From an uncultured Clostridia bacterium (GTDB lineage: Bacteria > Bacillota > Clostridia > UBA1381), in the NCBI GenBank assembly GCA_934486735.1, contig CAKSQL010000006.1, positions 1 through 64,000 of the forward strand: a stretch of DNA of 64,000 nt. Direction: 5' to 3'. Numbering within the stretch: position 1 is the stretch's first letter; each line of letters starts with the position of its first letter. Positions 1 to 7,494 of this stretch are shown one piece after another. The translations under genes and the position numbers were made by a program. The notes beneath the pieces are model-generated. The model was not told the DNA's origin. It was given only the letters and a program-made list of their open reading frames with translations, and searched no databases.

Positions 1-66
1 AATTTTAGTCTTAAACTTACTCAATGTCAATCGCCTTTGCCCGAAAGGCGGTCGTTATAACATATT

Positions 67-106
67 CTTAGGAGGCGGTCGCTCTATCCTGCTGAGCTAC
101 GGAAAC
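67..106 (-). tRNA. 5' half of tRNA-Arg(CCT), interrupted in or just after the anticodon loop
   Basis: Read on the minus strand from 106 down, the sequence gives a 7-nt acceptor strand GTTTCCG, TA, a D arm GCTC..GAGC, the anticodon strand ACCGC and the loop CTCCTAA with anticodon CCT at 72-70. This matches the first 38-39 nucleotides of bacterial tRNA-Arg(CCU). The expected continuation GCGGT, variable loop, T arm and acceptor CGGAAAC are absent in the remaining 66 bases of the window. Those bases instead hold a perfect 7-bp hairpin at 32-50 and a 9-bp direct repeat AGGCGGTCG (46-54 and 73-81). It could be a group I intron insertion (known in tRNA-Arg(CCU) of some bacteria) with the 3' exon outside the window, or a truncated remnant. 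Confidence 0.55.
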
Positions 107-227
107 ATATCACATATATTTTACTATATTTTTCTTTAAAAGTCAAGAGAAATAATATAAATTTTCAAAATGCATGTCCGGCAGCGGGGAAAAGCGGCAA
201 AATGATACTCACCTTGCCGCCGGGCAA

Positions 228-1850
228 TTAACTTTTCCTGCGCATGATTTTTAGTTCTTCATCGGATATACAGCCCGTGAAAAGCATAAGAAGTGCGTAG
301 GCAACTCCTCCGGCAGCGATGCAAAGCAAGAGAGAAACGGTTTCGGCAGAAAATATTACCGTAAACGGAGTATAGAGAATATTCATGATGAAAGCCGATA
401 TCGCGGCGCAGAAAAATATTTTTGAAAAGTCTTTGAAAAATCCGCAGCAGGCAGGAAACTGTTTCCTGAGCAGTCCGAACGAGAGCAGCATGACAAGAAA
501 ATATGAGATATTCGCGCCGATAACCGTTCCGAGCATATTTATTTCGGGACGTGTTATAAAAATTACGTTGCACAAAAGCTTGACCGCCGCTCCGGCAAAG
601 CCTATGAAAAACGGCGCGATAATTTTACCGCCGGCATTTGATATCGCATTAAAAATTTGCGTAAGCGATATAAAAACAAGGCAGGGAGCAAGAAAAGATA
701 ACATCTGAGCCGAAGCGGTATTTTTAAACAGCAGCGATAAAATTGGGTCGGAGAACAGAGCGATGCAAAAAGCTGCCGGCAGACAGATTATAAGCGTGAG
801 TTTTATTGCGGAGCGCATGTAAAGCTCAGCGCGTATGCGGTTGTCTGCGGCAATCGCGCCTGCGATTACAGGGAGGATACTTACGCCGAGCGAGGCGAGT
901 ATTCCGATAGGCAGATGAAAAACAGTAAGAGCATATCCGGAATATGCTCCGTAAAGCCATCTTGAACCTTCCTGCGTGATTTTTAGCGTTTGCGGCAGGT
1001 TATCAAATACATCGGTATAGCTTGAGTACATTAAAAGAAATTTTTCGGCGCTTTCAGGTGAAAAATGAATCCGTTCAAGGCATGTCCTGATGATGCTGAT
1101 ATCGGCAAGATTCATAGCGGCAGATACGGCAGCGGCACATATCGCAGGTATTGCAACGGTGCCGATGCCGTAGAGAATGTCGCGTGATTTCATATCGGAA
1201 TGCCCCGAAAGCTTGCAAAAACGATGCGGCAGGTAAAGAACAAATAATATAAATGTTGCAATGATTTCGCCGATTGTAACGCCCATAATTGCGGCTGCGG
1301 CAGTATATTCCGCGGCGAGTTTTGAATAATATAGCGCAAGTGCATAGCCGGCAGCAAGTTTTACAAATGCTTCAATAACCTGCGATATCGCTGTCGGAAG
1401 CATGTTGGAAAGTCCTTGGTAACAGCTTTTGTAAACTGTCCCAAGTGCAACAAAAAACACCGACGGAGCTATTATTTTGAGACAAAATACCGATTTCGGC
1501 TCTTTCATCGCAAAGGAAAAAAAGTTTGCGCCGAACCAAAGCGCAGCGCTCCCGAGAATACCGAGCAGTGACAGCAAAATCGTGGAAACGGTGATTATTT
1601 TTCTGACGTTTGCAGGCTTTTTTCGTGCCGTTTCCTCTGCCACCATTTTGGAAATTGCAAGAGGCATTCCGGAGATTATAAAGGATAAAAGCATTATATA
1701 AACGCTGAAAGCTGTGTTGTAAATTGCCATACCCTCTTCTTTTAAAAGATATGTGAGGGGAATTTTAAAAACAGCTCCGAGAATTTTCGATATTGCATTG
1801 GCCGTCATTAAAATAATCGTTCCTTTTATAAAGCTTTGTTTGTTTATCAT
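228..1850 (-). CDS. SpoVB/MurJ-family polysaccharide flippase
   Basis: The 540-residue protein is almost entirely hydrophobic, with about 14 predicted membrane segments, as in the MOP (MATE/PST/MviN) superfamily. The N-terminal stretch FIKGTIILMTANAISKILG and the following GAVFKIPLTYLL are typical of stage V sporulation protein B and its paralogue YabM. These proteins flip lipid-linked peptidoglycan or exopolysaccharide precursors across the cytoplasmic membrane. The ATG at 1850 is preceded by AAGGAAA, a good ribosome binding site. YabM lies near YabN/MazG in Bacillus, and the same neighbourhood is seen here, although in opposite orientation. The divergent partner is aroA. Whether it serves spore cortex, cell wall or capsule cannot be told from sequence. 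Confidence 0.85.
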   Translation of the reverse strand: MINKQSFIKGTIILMTANAISKILGAVFKIPLTYLLKEEGMAIYNTAFSVYIMLLSFIISGMPLAISKMVAEETARKKPANVRKIITVSTILLSLLGILGSAALWFGANFFSFAMKEPKSVFCLKIIAPSVFFVALGTVYKSCYQGLSNMLPTAISQVIEAFVKLAAGYALALYYSKLAAEYTAAAAIMGVTIGEIIATFILFVLYLPHRFCKLSGHSDMKSRDILYGIGTVAIPAICAAAVSAAMNLADISIIRTCLERIHFSPESAEKFLLMYSSYTDVFDNLPQTLKITQEGSRWLYGAYSGYALTVFHLPIGILASLGVSILPVIAGAIAADNRIRAELYMRSAIKLTLIICLPAAFCIALFSDPILSLLFKNTASAQMLSFLAPCLVFISLTQIFNAISNAGGKIIAPFFIGFAGAAVKLLCNVIFITRPEINMLGTVIGANISYFLVMLLSFGLLRKQFPACCGFFKDFSKIFFCAAISAFIMNILYTPFTVIFSAETVSLLLCIAAGGVAYALLMLFTGCISDEELKIMRRKS

Positions 1851-1882
1851 AGACTAAATTTCCTTTCGCCGCAAAATTTATC

Positions 1883-1911
1883 TTGCTATATAAATTTATT
1901 TGTGATATACT
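1883..1911 (+). promoter_or_regulatory. Promoter of aroA-mazG, extended -10 type
   Basis: TTGCTA (1883-1888), 17-bp spacer, TATACT (1906-1911). The spacer ends in TTTGTGA, giving a TGN extended -10 that recurs at three other places in this window. Confidence 0.6.
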
Positions 1912-1948
1912 GTTTTTATGATAACTTTAGCAGAGGGTGAACTTTTTG

Positions 1949-3214
1949 ATGCAGATAAAAAAAATAGGCAGGGCAAGAGGTGAATTGTGTGTTCCAGGCG
2001 ATAAATCAATTTCGCACCGCGGAGTGATGCTCGGCGCAATTGCCGGCGGTGTGAGCGAAATTTCGGGATTTTTAAACGGCGCGGACTGCCTTTCCACAAT
2101 CTCGTGCTTTCAAAAAATGGGGGTAAATATAGAGCGCACGGGCGAAAATGTCAAAGTGTTCGGAAACGGCTTATCGGGCTTGAAAGCTCCTGCCGAGACA
2201 CTTTATACCGGAAATTCCGGAACGACTACAAGACTTCTTGCAGGGCTTTTGGCAGGACAGAAATTTGATTCGGTAATCGAGGGTGATGCGTCTATCGTAA
2301 AAAGACCGATGGGACGCGTTGTGAAACCCTTGACCCTTATGGGTGCATCGATAGACGGTGAATTTTGTCCTTTGAAGATTCAAGGGAGACCGCTGCATGG
2401 AATTGAATATAACACCGGAGTGGCATCGGCACAGGTAAAAACCGCGATTGCTTTGGCAGGACTTTATGCGGAGGGAGAGACTGTAATTCACGAGCCGGCA
2501 CCCTCGAGAAATCACACAGAGCTTATGCTCAAAGCCATGGGAGCAAATATCGAAACAAATGACTGTACCGTAAAAGTATCTCATACAGACCGCCTCGAAC
2601 CGCAGAAATTCGAAGTCCCGGGAGATATCTCATCCGCTGCATTTTTTATTGTTCTTGCCGCTATTCTTCCGAAATCGGAAATTACAGTGAAAAACGTCGG
2701 AATCAACCCCACGCGCAGCGGAATCCTGGATGTAATGGAAAGGATGGGGGCACAAATAAAACTCGAAAACAAGAGAATAGCGGCAGGTGAAGATGTGTGC
2801 GATATCGTTGTCAGAAGTTCGGAGCTGAAAGGGACAGTTATTGAGGGAAATATCATACCGCGCCTTATTGACGAGCTGCCGGTAATCGCAGCAGCTGCCG
2901 CGGTTGCCGAAGGACGCACCGAAATCCGCGATGCCGCGGAGCTGAAAGTGAAAGAAACAAACAGAATTGCGGCGGTTGTGACCGAGCTTTTGAGGTGCGG
3001 CGTTGACATAACCGAAACGGATGACGGAATGATTATAAACGGAGGAAAACCTATCACGGGAGCGGCATTCAAAAGCTATAACGACCACAGAATGGCTATG
3101 AGCATGGCAATTTTGGCACAGACTGCGGACGGGGATTCTTCAATTGACGATGAAAACTGCGTATCGATAAGCTATCCGAACTTTTTTGATGATTTGTACA
3201 AATTGGGGAAATAA
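1949..3214 (+). CDS. aroA: 3-phosphoshikimate 1-carboxyvinyltransferase (EPSP synthase)
   Basis: Cytosolic enzyme of the shikimate pathway joining shikimate-3-phosphate and phosphoenolpyruvate. The N-terminal GDKSISHRGVMLGAIAGG carries the substrate-binding lysine and serine, TGNSGTTTRLLAGLL is the second signature, and the C-terminal NDHRMAMSMAILA is also diagnostic. Length (421 residues) fits the family. A GTG at 1937 would add four residues, but GAGGGTGA at 1933-1940 sits at proper distance from ATG 1949, so that start is preferred. mazG follows after 15 bases and is probably co-transcribed. No other aromatic pathway gene is nearby. Confidence 0.95.
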   Translation: MQIKKIGRARGELCVPGDKSISHRGVMLGAIAGGVSEISGFLNGADCLSTISCFQKMGVNIERTGENVKVFGNGLSGLKAPAETLYTGNSGTTTRLLAGLLAGQKFDSVIEGDASIVKRPMGRVVKPLTLMGASIDGEFCPLKIQGRPLHGIEYNTGVASAQVKTAIALAGLYAEGETVIHEPAPSRNHTELMLKAMGANIETNDCTVKVSHTDRLEPQKFEVPGDISSAAFFIVLAAILPKSEITVKNVGINPTRSGILDVMERMGAQIKLENKRIAAGEDVCDIVVRSSELKGTVIEGNIIPRLIDELPVIAAAAAVAEGRTEIRDAAELKVKETNRIAAVVTELLRCGVDITETDDGMIINGGKPITGAAFKSYNDHRMAMSMAILAQTADGDSSIDDENCVSISYPNFFDDLYKLGK

Positions 3215-3229
3215 GAAAGGAAACTTCAC

Positions 3230-4012
3230 ATGGAAAACAAAAAATATACAATAGATGATCTTTTAGAAATTTTAAAGGTTCTGAGGGGCGAAAACGGCTG
3301 CCCATGGGATAGGGCACAGACACACGAAAGCATTAAAAAGAGCATGATTGAGGAAACATACGAAGCTATTGATGCGCTGGACAGCGGAGACGATCACGCT
3401 TTTTCCAATGAATTGGGTGATGTTCTTTTGCAGGTGGCATTTCACGCGACGCTCGCAAAGGAGCGCGGAGCATTCGATTTTGATGATGTGGTGCGTGAAA
3501 TCTGCACAAAACTGATAACCAGGCACACACATGTTTTTGGGGAAGATAAGGCGGTATCTGCCGAGGAGGCTCTCGGGAACTGGGAGAGGAACAAAAAGAA
3601 AGAGAAAAATTTGAAATCGGACACCGAGCTTTTGAATGATGTTCCGCACGGTCTGCCTGCACTTATGCGTGCACAAAAAGTTCAGAAAAAGGCAGCTGCC
3701 TGCACAGAAAAACCAATCGATATAAAAGAAACAGCCGAAAAAATAAAAACGCTTACCGATAATGTATCGGAAAATTCCTTTGCAAGCAATGAAGAATTGC
3801 AGGCGGAATACGGTAAACTTTTATTTGAAGTATCCAAACTCGGACAGGCTTTAAAGGCCGACGCGGAGACCGCTTTGGCATATTCGACCAATAAATTTAT
3901 ACATATATTTGCCGAGGCGGAGGAAATTTTAAAAGCCGAGTCATTGACGTTTGCGGATATTTCTCCGAAAAAAATGGACGATTTGTGGAAAAAAGCCATG
4001 CAAAAATCGTGA
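3230..4012 (+). CDS. mazG: Nucleoside triphosphate pyrophosphohydrolase MazG
   Basis: Cytosolic house-cleaning enzyme that hydrolyses (d)NTPs to monophosphates and pyrophosphate. The family hallmark CPWDRAQTHESIKKSMIEE near residue 24 is followed by ELGDVLLQVAFHA, giving the EExxE-12-28-ExxD metal-binding pattern. A second, more degenerate MazG repeat occupies the C-terminal half, as in the two-domain proteins; at 260 residues it is the usual size. It lacks the tetrapyrrole methylase domain that is fused to MazG in Bacillus YabN. AAGGAAA precedes the ATG. It forms the head of the conserved yabN-yabO-yabP-yabQ-divIC-yabR neighbourhood, but HU with its own promoter is inserted after it. Confidence 0.93.
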   Translation: MENKKYTIDDLLEILKVLRGENGCPWDRAQTHESIKKSMIEETYEAIDALDSGDDHAFSNELGDVLLQVAFHATLAKERGAFDFDDVVREICTKLITRHTHVFGEDKAVSAEEALGNWERNKKKEKNLKSDTELLNDVPHGLPALMRAQKVQKKAAACTEKPIDIKETAEKIKTLTDNVSENSFASNEELQAEYGKLLFEVSKLGQALKADAETALAYSTNKFIHIFAEAEEILKAESLTFADISPKKMDDLWKKAMQKS

Positions 4013-4060
4013 AAAAGTAATAAAATAACGAGAATTTATATACAAATTTCAAAGAAAGTA

Positions 4061-4089
4061 TTGACATTTTCTTAAAATAAAGATAAAAT
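4061..4089 (+). promoter_or_regulatory. Strong vegetative promoter of the HU gene
   Basis: TTGACA (4061-4066), exactly 17 bp, TAAAAT (4084-4089). Consensus -35 and near-consensus -10 fit the high expression expected of HU. Confidence 0.85.
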
Positions 4090-4154
4090 AATTATAACGG
4101 GCGAAATGATATAACTTGCCCCTAAAAAAATTTCAACTAACGGAGGAAGTAAAT

Positions 4155-4430
4155 ATGAATAAGACCGAATTGGTTGCAGCAGTTGCAGAGCAGGCTGCAT
4201 TGTCAAAGAAGGATGCCGAAAAGGCAATCAATGCAGTAATCGACAGCATTACAAATGCATTGACTGAGGGAGATAAAGTTCAGCTGGTTGGCTTCGGTAC
4301 ATTCGAAGTAAGAGAAAGAGAAGCAAGAACAGGTAAAAACCCGAGAACGGGCGAGGCTATTGAGATTGCAGCTTCAAAAGCTCCTGCATTCAAGGCAGGC
4401 AGAGGCTTGAAGGATGCAGTCAATAAATAA
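4155..4430 (+). CDS. hup: DNA-binding protein HU
   Basis: Histone-like nucleoid protein of 91 residues that binds and bends DNA as a dimer. It begins MNKTELVAAVAEQ and contains the signature GFGTFEVREREARTGKNPRT, ending in the beta-arm and C-terminal helix (PAFKAGRGLKDAVN). The open frame reaches back to ATG 4116, but CGGAGGAAGT at 4141-4150 places the start at ATG 4155, where homology begins. It has its own strong promoter and an intrinsic terminator directly downstream, so it is a monocistronic unit set inside the mazG-yabO gene order. Confidence 0.97.
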   Translation: MNKTELVAAVAEQAALSKKDAEKAINAVIDSITNALTEGDKVQLVGFGTFEVREREARTGKNPRTGEAIEIAASKAPAFKAGRGLKDAVNK

Positions 4431-4439
4431 TTGCAGCAG

Positions 4440-4476
4440 AAAAAACGGAAGCCTTGTTAAGACTTCCGTTTTTTGA
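4440..4476 (+). terminator. Intrinsic terminator of HU
   Basis: Inverted repeat AAAAACGGAAG (4441-4451) and CTTCCGTTTTT (4463-4473) with a short loop and a T tail. Confidence 0.85.
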
Positions 4477-4493
4477 TTTTTTTGGAGACTACA

Positions 4494-4736
4494 ATGAGAA
4501 TTGACAAGTATTTGAAGGTTTCAAGGCTTATAAAGCGGCGCACAATCGCAAACGAGGCATGTGACGCCGGCAGAATAACAGTAAACGGACGCCAGGTAAA
4601 GGCATCATATGATGTCAAGACCGGAGATGTTATAGAGATAAAAATGGGCGAAAAGACGGTAAAGGTTGAAGTTGCGGAGATTTTGGAGCATGTACTCAAA
4701 AACGACGCATCATCACTTTACAAAATAATTCAATAA
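4494..4736 (+). CDS. rqcP: S4-domain RNA-binding protein RqcP (YabO)
   Basis: An 80-residue protein made almost wholly of an S4 RNA-binding domain (MRIDKYLKVSRLIKRRTIAN, then GRITVNGRQVKASYDVKTGD). The family, Hsp15/RqcP, binds stalled 50S subunits; in Firmicutes RqcP works with RqcH in alanine tailing during ribosome quality control. A TTG at 4473 would extend the frame but lies inside the HU terminator, whereas GGAGA at 4484-4488 is well placed for ATG 4494. It stands first in the yabO-yabP-yabQ-divIC run. Confidence 0.9.
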   Translation: MRIDKYLKVSRLIKRRTIANEACDAGRITVNGRQVKASYDVKTGDVIEIKMGEKTVKVEVAEILEHVLKNDASSLYKIIQ

Positions 4737-4810
4737 ATAAAGAATATTCCGAAACTTTTGAGAATAGTATTTAACATATCAAATTTTTCAGAAGAAACGG
4801 GGTATTTAAA

Positions 4811-5101
4811 ATGACAATAGAAGAAAGAAAACAACAGACACCGAGGGAAAAACTTCAGCAATTGGTACTCGACAGCCGCAAAAAGCTAAAGCTTACCGGA
4901 GTTTCGGACGTGGAGAGTTTTTCCGATACCGCAATTGTTGCCGACACATGCATGGGCAGGCTGACGGTAAAGGGCGAGGGACTCAAAATCAGCAAGCTGA
5001 ACACTGAGGAGGGCGAGCTGGCGGTTGAAGGAAGAATCAACTGCCTTGAATATACCAAGAAAAAAGAAAAAGGCGGTTTTTTTGATAGTATATTCAAATA
5101 A
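4811..5101 (+). CDS. yabP: Sporulation protein YabP
   Basis: A 96-residue protein of the YabP/YqfC family, a spore-specific family needed at an intermediate stage of sporulation in Bacillus. The region LKLTGVSDVESFSDTAIVA and the later MGRLTVKGEGLKISKLN carry the family pattern, and it lacks membrane segments. It is followed after a few bases by yabQ, as in Bacillus. Identification rests on both sequence and gene order. Its presence supports an endospore-forming lineage but does not prove that this strain sporulates. Confidence 0.85.
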   Translation: MTIEERKQQTPREKLQQLVLDSRKKLKLTGVSDVESFSDTAIVADTCMGRLTVKGEGLKISKLNTEEGELAVEGRINCLEYTKKKEKGGFFDSIFK

Positions 5102-5116
5102 GGAGCTGTGCAGGCT

Positions 5117-5578
5117 GTGAGAATTTCTGTAACGCGTGAGCTGTGTATCTTTTTTGTAATGCTTTTACTCGGTATTTCGGAGGGAGTTATATTCGACATT
5201 TTCAGAATGTTCAGAAAAAAACTGTCGCGCGGCTTTTTGCCGGCGGGAATATCCGATATTATCTATTGGCTTTTTGCGGCCGGCTGCTTTTTTTACGCAT
5301 TATGGAATCTCACAGCCGGCGAGCTAAGAGGATATATGTTTATCGGCATTGCATTGGGACTTATTTTCTATTTTCTTTTGTTAAGTAAAACGATTATTTT
5401 TGTATTTACGGCGATATTTAAGTTTTTTTTGACAATTTTTAAATTAATTTTTAAAATACTCTTGACACCGCTCGCATTTTTGTATAAAATGCTATTAGAG
5501 CCTTTCGGGAGGCTTTTTAAAAGATTATTTATTTGCCGAAAAAAATTTCATATTCAAAAAAGAGGAATAAAAAAATGA
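5117..5578 (+). CDS. yabQ: Spore cortex biosynthesis protein YabQ
   Basis: A small membrane protein (153 residues) with several hydrophobic segments: an N-terminal one with GISEGVIFDIFRMFRK, a typical YabQ motif, then about three more and a basic tail. YabQ localises to the outer spore membrane and is needed for cortex formation in Bacillus. The AGGAG at 5101-5105 is too close to GTG 5108 and better suits GTG 5117, which is preferred. The stop overlaps the divIC start (ATGA at 5575-5578), indicating translational coupling. Confidence 0.82.
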   Translation: MRISVTRELCIFFVMLLLGISEGVIFDIFRMFRKKLSRGFLPAGISDIIYWLFAAGCFFYALWNLTAGELRGYMFIGIALGLIFYFLLLSKTIIFVFTAIFKFFLTIFKLIFKILLTPLAFLYKMLLEPFGRLFKRLFICRKKFHIQKRGIKK

Positions 5579-5871
5579 TAAGGAAACAGAATAAAAACAG
5601 ATCAATTTATCGTGTACTCGGAGCAATATTTGCAGTTGCTTTTTCTGTTATGATTATCAAGGGAATTATGCAGCAGCCTCATATCACAAAAAATGAAGAA
5701 GAAATCGCAAAATTAGAAGAAAAAATAGAGTACGAAAAAAAACGTGCCGAAGAAGTGGAAAGCATGAAAGCAAAGGTTGACACCGATGAATATATCGAAA
5801 AGGTTGCCCGCGAAAAGCTGGGCATGATAAAAAGAGATGAGATAGTTTTTGTCGATGTGTCGGGACAATAA
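5575..5871 (+). CDS. divIC: Septum formation initiator DivIC (FtsB-like)
   Basis: A 98-residue bitopic membrane protein: short basic cytosolic end, one membrane segment at about residues 12-32, a coiled coil (about 38-70, NEEEIAKLEEKIEYEKKRAE), then the family motif YIEKVAREKLGMIKRDE. DivIC works with FtsL and DivIB/FtsQ in the divisome. The frame is open further upstream, but AGAGGAA at 5561-5567 and coupling with the yabQ stop support ATG 5575. Gene order matches Bacillus. Confidence 0.92.
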   Translation: MIRKQNKNRSIYRVLGAIFAVAFSVMIIKGIMQQPHITKNEEEIAKLEEKIEYEKKRAEEVESMKAKVDTDEYIEKVAREKLGMIKRDEIVFVDVSGQ

Positions 5872-5955
5872 GTACCGTATTCGGTCAGCAAATGAATTTG
5901 CGCAGTGAAAATATATAACAAATGAAAATCCATGTGCGGGAGGAAAAAATTCAAT

Positions 5956-6405
5956 ATGACATTACAGGTTGGAGAAATTGTAGAGGGAAAGGTTAGCAAT
6001 GTTATGCCGTTCGGCGCTTTTGTGAGCCTGCCCGATAACAAAACCGGATTGGTACACATTTCGGAGGTTGCGGCAAACTACATAAAAGACATTAACGAGC
6101 ATATAAAAAGCGGTGATGTTGTCAAGGTAAAGGTTATAAAAATCGAAGAGGACGGGAAAATAAGCCTTTCGATTAAAAAAGCCTTGCCCCAGCAGCCGAA
6201 GAAAAGAGAATTCAAAAAGGAACGCAGTTCATTCGAGCCTGTTCGCCCGATTGATATTGACTGGAAAAAGTCATCTTCTGCCGACATGTCTTTTGAGGAC
6301 AAGCTGAACAAATTCAAGCAGGACAGCGACGAAAAAATGCAGGCATTGAAACGCAGCAATGATTCGAAGCGCTCCGGCGGATACCGCCGCGGCGGAAATT
6401 TTTGA
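5956..6405 (+). CDS. S1-domain RNA-binding protein YabR-like
   Basis: A 149-residue cytosolic protein with an N-terminal S1 domain (about residues 1-72; VGEIVEGKVSNVMPFGAFVS, then GLVHISEVA and VKVKVIKI) followed by a charged, probably disordered tail rich in Lys, Arg and Gly. YabR/YugI-type S1 proteins associate with ribosomes or RNA. GGGAGG at 5938-5943 points to ATG 5956 rather than the upstream ATG at 5932, which contains that site. It is the last member of the conserved yab run; manA follows after 12 bases. Confidence 0.85.
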   Translation: MTLQVGEIVEGKVSNVMPFGAFVSLPDNKTGLVHISEVAANYIKDINEHIKSGDVVKVKVIKIEEDGKISLSIKKALPQQPKKREFKKERSSFEPVRPIDIDWKKSSSADMSFEDKLNKFKQDSDEKMQALKRSNDSKRSGGYRRGGNF

Positions 6406-6417
6406 GGAGAAATTTAT

Positions 6418-7377
6418 ATGAACAGCAATTTACGCCCGGTAAAGTTATTACCGGCATTTAAAGATTATTTGTGGGGCGGAACCAAGCTTAAGACCGAGTA
6501 CAACAAAAAATCGAATTTGGATATAGTGGCGGAAAGCTGGGAGCTGTCCGAACACAAGGACGGTCAAAGCACCGTTGCAGGCGGAGAATACAAGGGCTTG
6601 ACTCTTTCGGATTACATTGACAAAATCGGAAAGGACAAGCTGGGGAAAAATGCTCTTAAATTTGATTATTTTCCGCTCTTGATAAAATTTATAGATGCTA
6701 AAAAGGATTTGTCGATACAGGTTCATCCGAATGATGAATATGCGCTCGAGCACGAGGGCGAGTATGGCAAAACCGAGATGTGGTATATCATGGAGTGCGA
6801 AGAGGGCGCTTATCTTTATTACGGCTTTAAGCACGAAATTTCAAAGGATGAGCTTGAAAAAAGAATCGCCGATAATACTCTGACTGAGGTTTTGAACAAA
6901 GTTGAGGTCAAAAAAGGCGATGTGTTCTTTATTCCGTCGGGAACAATACATGCAATATGCTCAGGTATAATTATATGCGAAATTCAGCAAAATTCAAATA
7001 CGACATACCGAGTTTATGATTATGGCAGACGCGACGCACAAGGCAATCTGCGTCAGCTTCATATAAAACAAGCGGTTGATGTTGCGCAGCTTACACCGTC
7101 GCCGAAACAGGAGGGATTGAAAGTTCTTTCAGAGGGTGATGAAGAGTTGGCGGCATGCAAGTATTTCACTGTAAGAAAGCTTGATATAAAAGGACAAAAG
7201 AAACTGGCGGTTGACGATACATGTTTCCGCTCTTTGATTGTTCTTTCGGGTAATGGAAAGCTTACTGTCGGAGATACGACCATGGATATAACAAAGGGTG
7301 ACAGTATCTTTGTTCCGGCGCAAAATGCAGAGTACGAAATTGATGGTAATTGCGAAATTATATTATCATATGTATAA
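6418..7377 (+). CDS. manA: Mannose-6-phosphate isomerase, class I
   Basis: Zinc-dependent cupin enzyme interconverting mannose-6-phosphate and fructose-6-phosphate. It begins with the family pattern LLPAFKDYLWGGTKL and contains the metal ligands in LSIQVHPNDEYA (Gln, His), KTEMWYI (Glu) and PSGTIHAICSG (His). The C-terminal cupin ends GDSIFVPAQNAEYEI. Its 319 residues fit the short Firmicute form. GAGGAG lies upstream of the ATG. It may feed mannose from secreted hydrolases or supply GDP-mannose for glycans. A strong terminator follows. Confidence 0.93.
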   Translation: MNSNLRPVKLLPAFKDYLWGGTKLKTEYNKKSNLDIVAESWELSEHKDGQSTVAGGEYKGLTLSDYIDKIGKDKLGKNALKFDYFPLLIKFIDAKKDLSIQVHPNDEYALEHEGEYGKTEMWYIMECEEGAYLYYGFKHEISKDELEKRIADNTLTEVLNKVEVKKGDVFFIPSGTIHAICSGIIICEIQQNSNTTYRVYDYGRRDAQGNLRQLHIKQAVDVAQLTPSPKQEGLKVLSEGDEELAACKYFTVRKLDIKGQKKLAVDDTCFRSLIVLSGNGKLTVGDTTMDITKGDSIFVPAQNAEYEIDGNCEIILSYV

Positions 7378-7387
7378 AATCATCTAT

Positions 7388-7430
7388 AAAAATGTCATTG
7401 ACAGATATTTTTCTGTCGGTGGCATTTTTT
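7388..7430 (+). terminator. Intrinsic terminator after manA
   Basis: A stem of about 17 bp (5' arm 7388-7404, 3' arm 7413-7429, with G-T pairs), loop of 8, ending in a T run. Confidence 0.88.
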
Positions 7431-7434
7431 GTTG

Positions 7435-7463
7435 TTTACTTTTTACATGATTTGTGATAAAAT
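7435..7463 (+). promoter_or_regulatory. Promoter of the two-gene SLH operon, extended -10 type
   Basis: TTTACT (7435-7440), 17-bp spacer ending in TTTGTGA, TAAAAT (7458-7463). Same spacer end as at 1899, 19840 and 33765. Confidence 0.65.
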
Positions 7464-7494
7464 ATAAGTATCAATAATCGGGGAGAGAATTGTT

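Noticed and set aside
4473..4493. TTG start for rqcP at 4473
   Set aside because: It lies inside the HU terminator and has no binding site; GGAGA suits ATG 4494.
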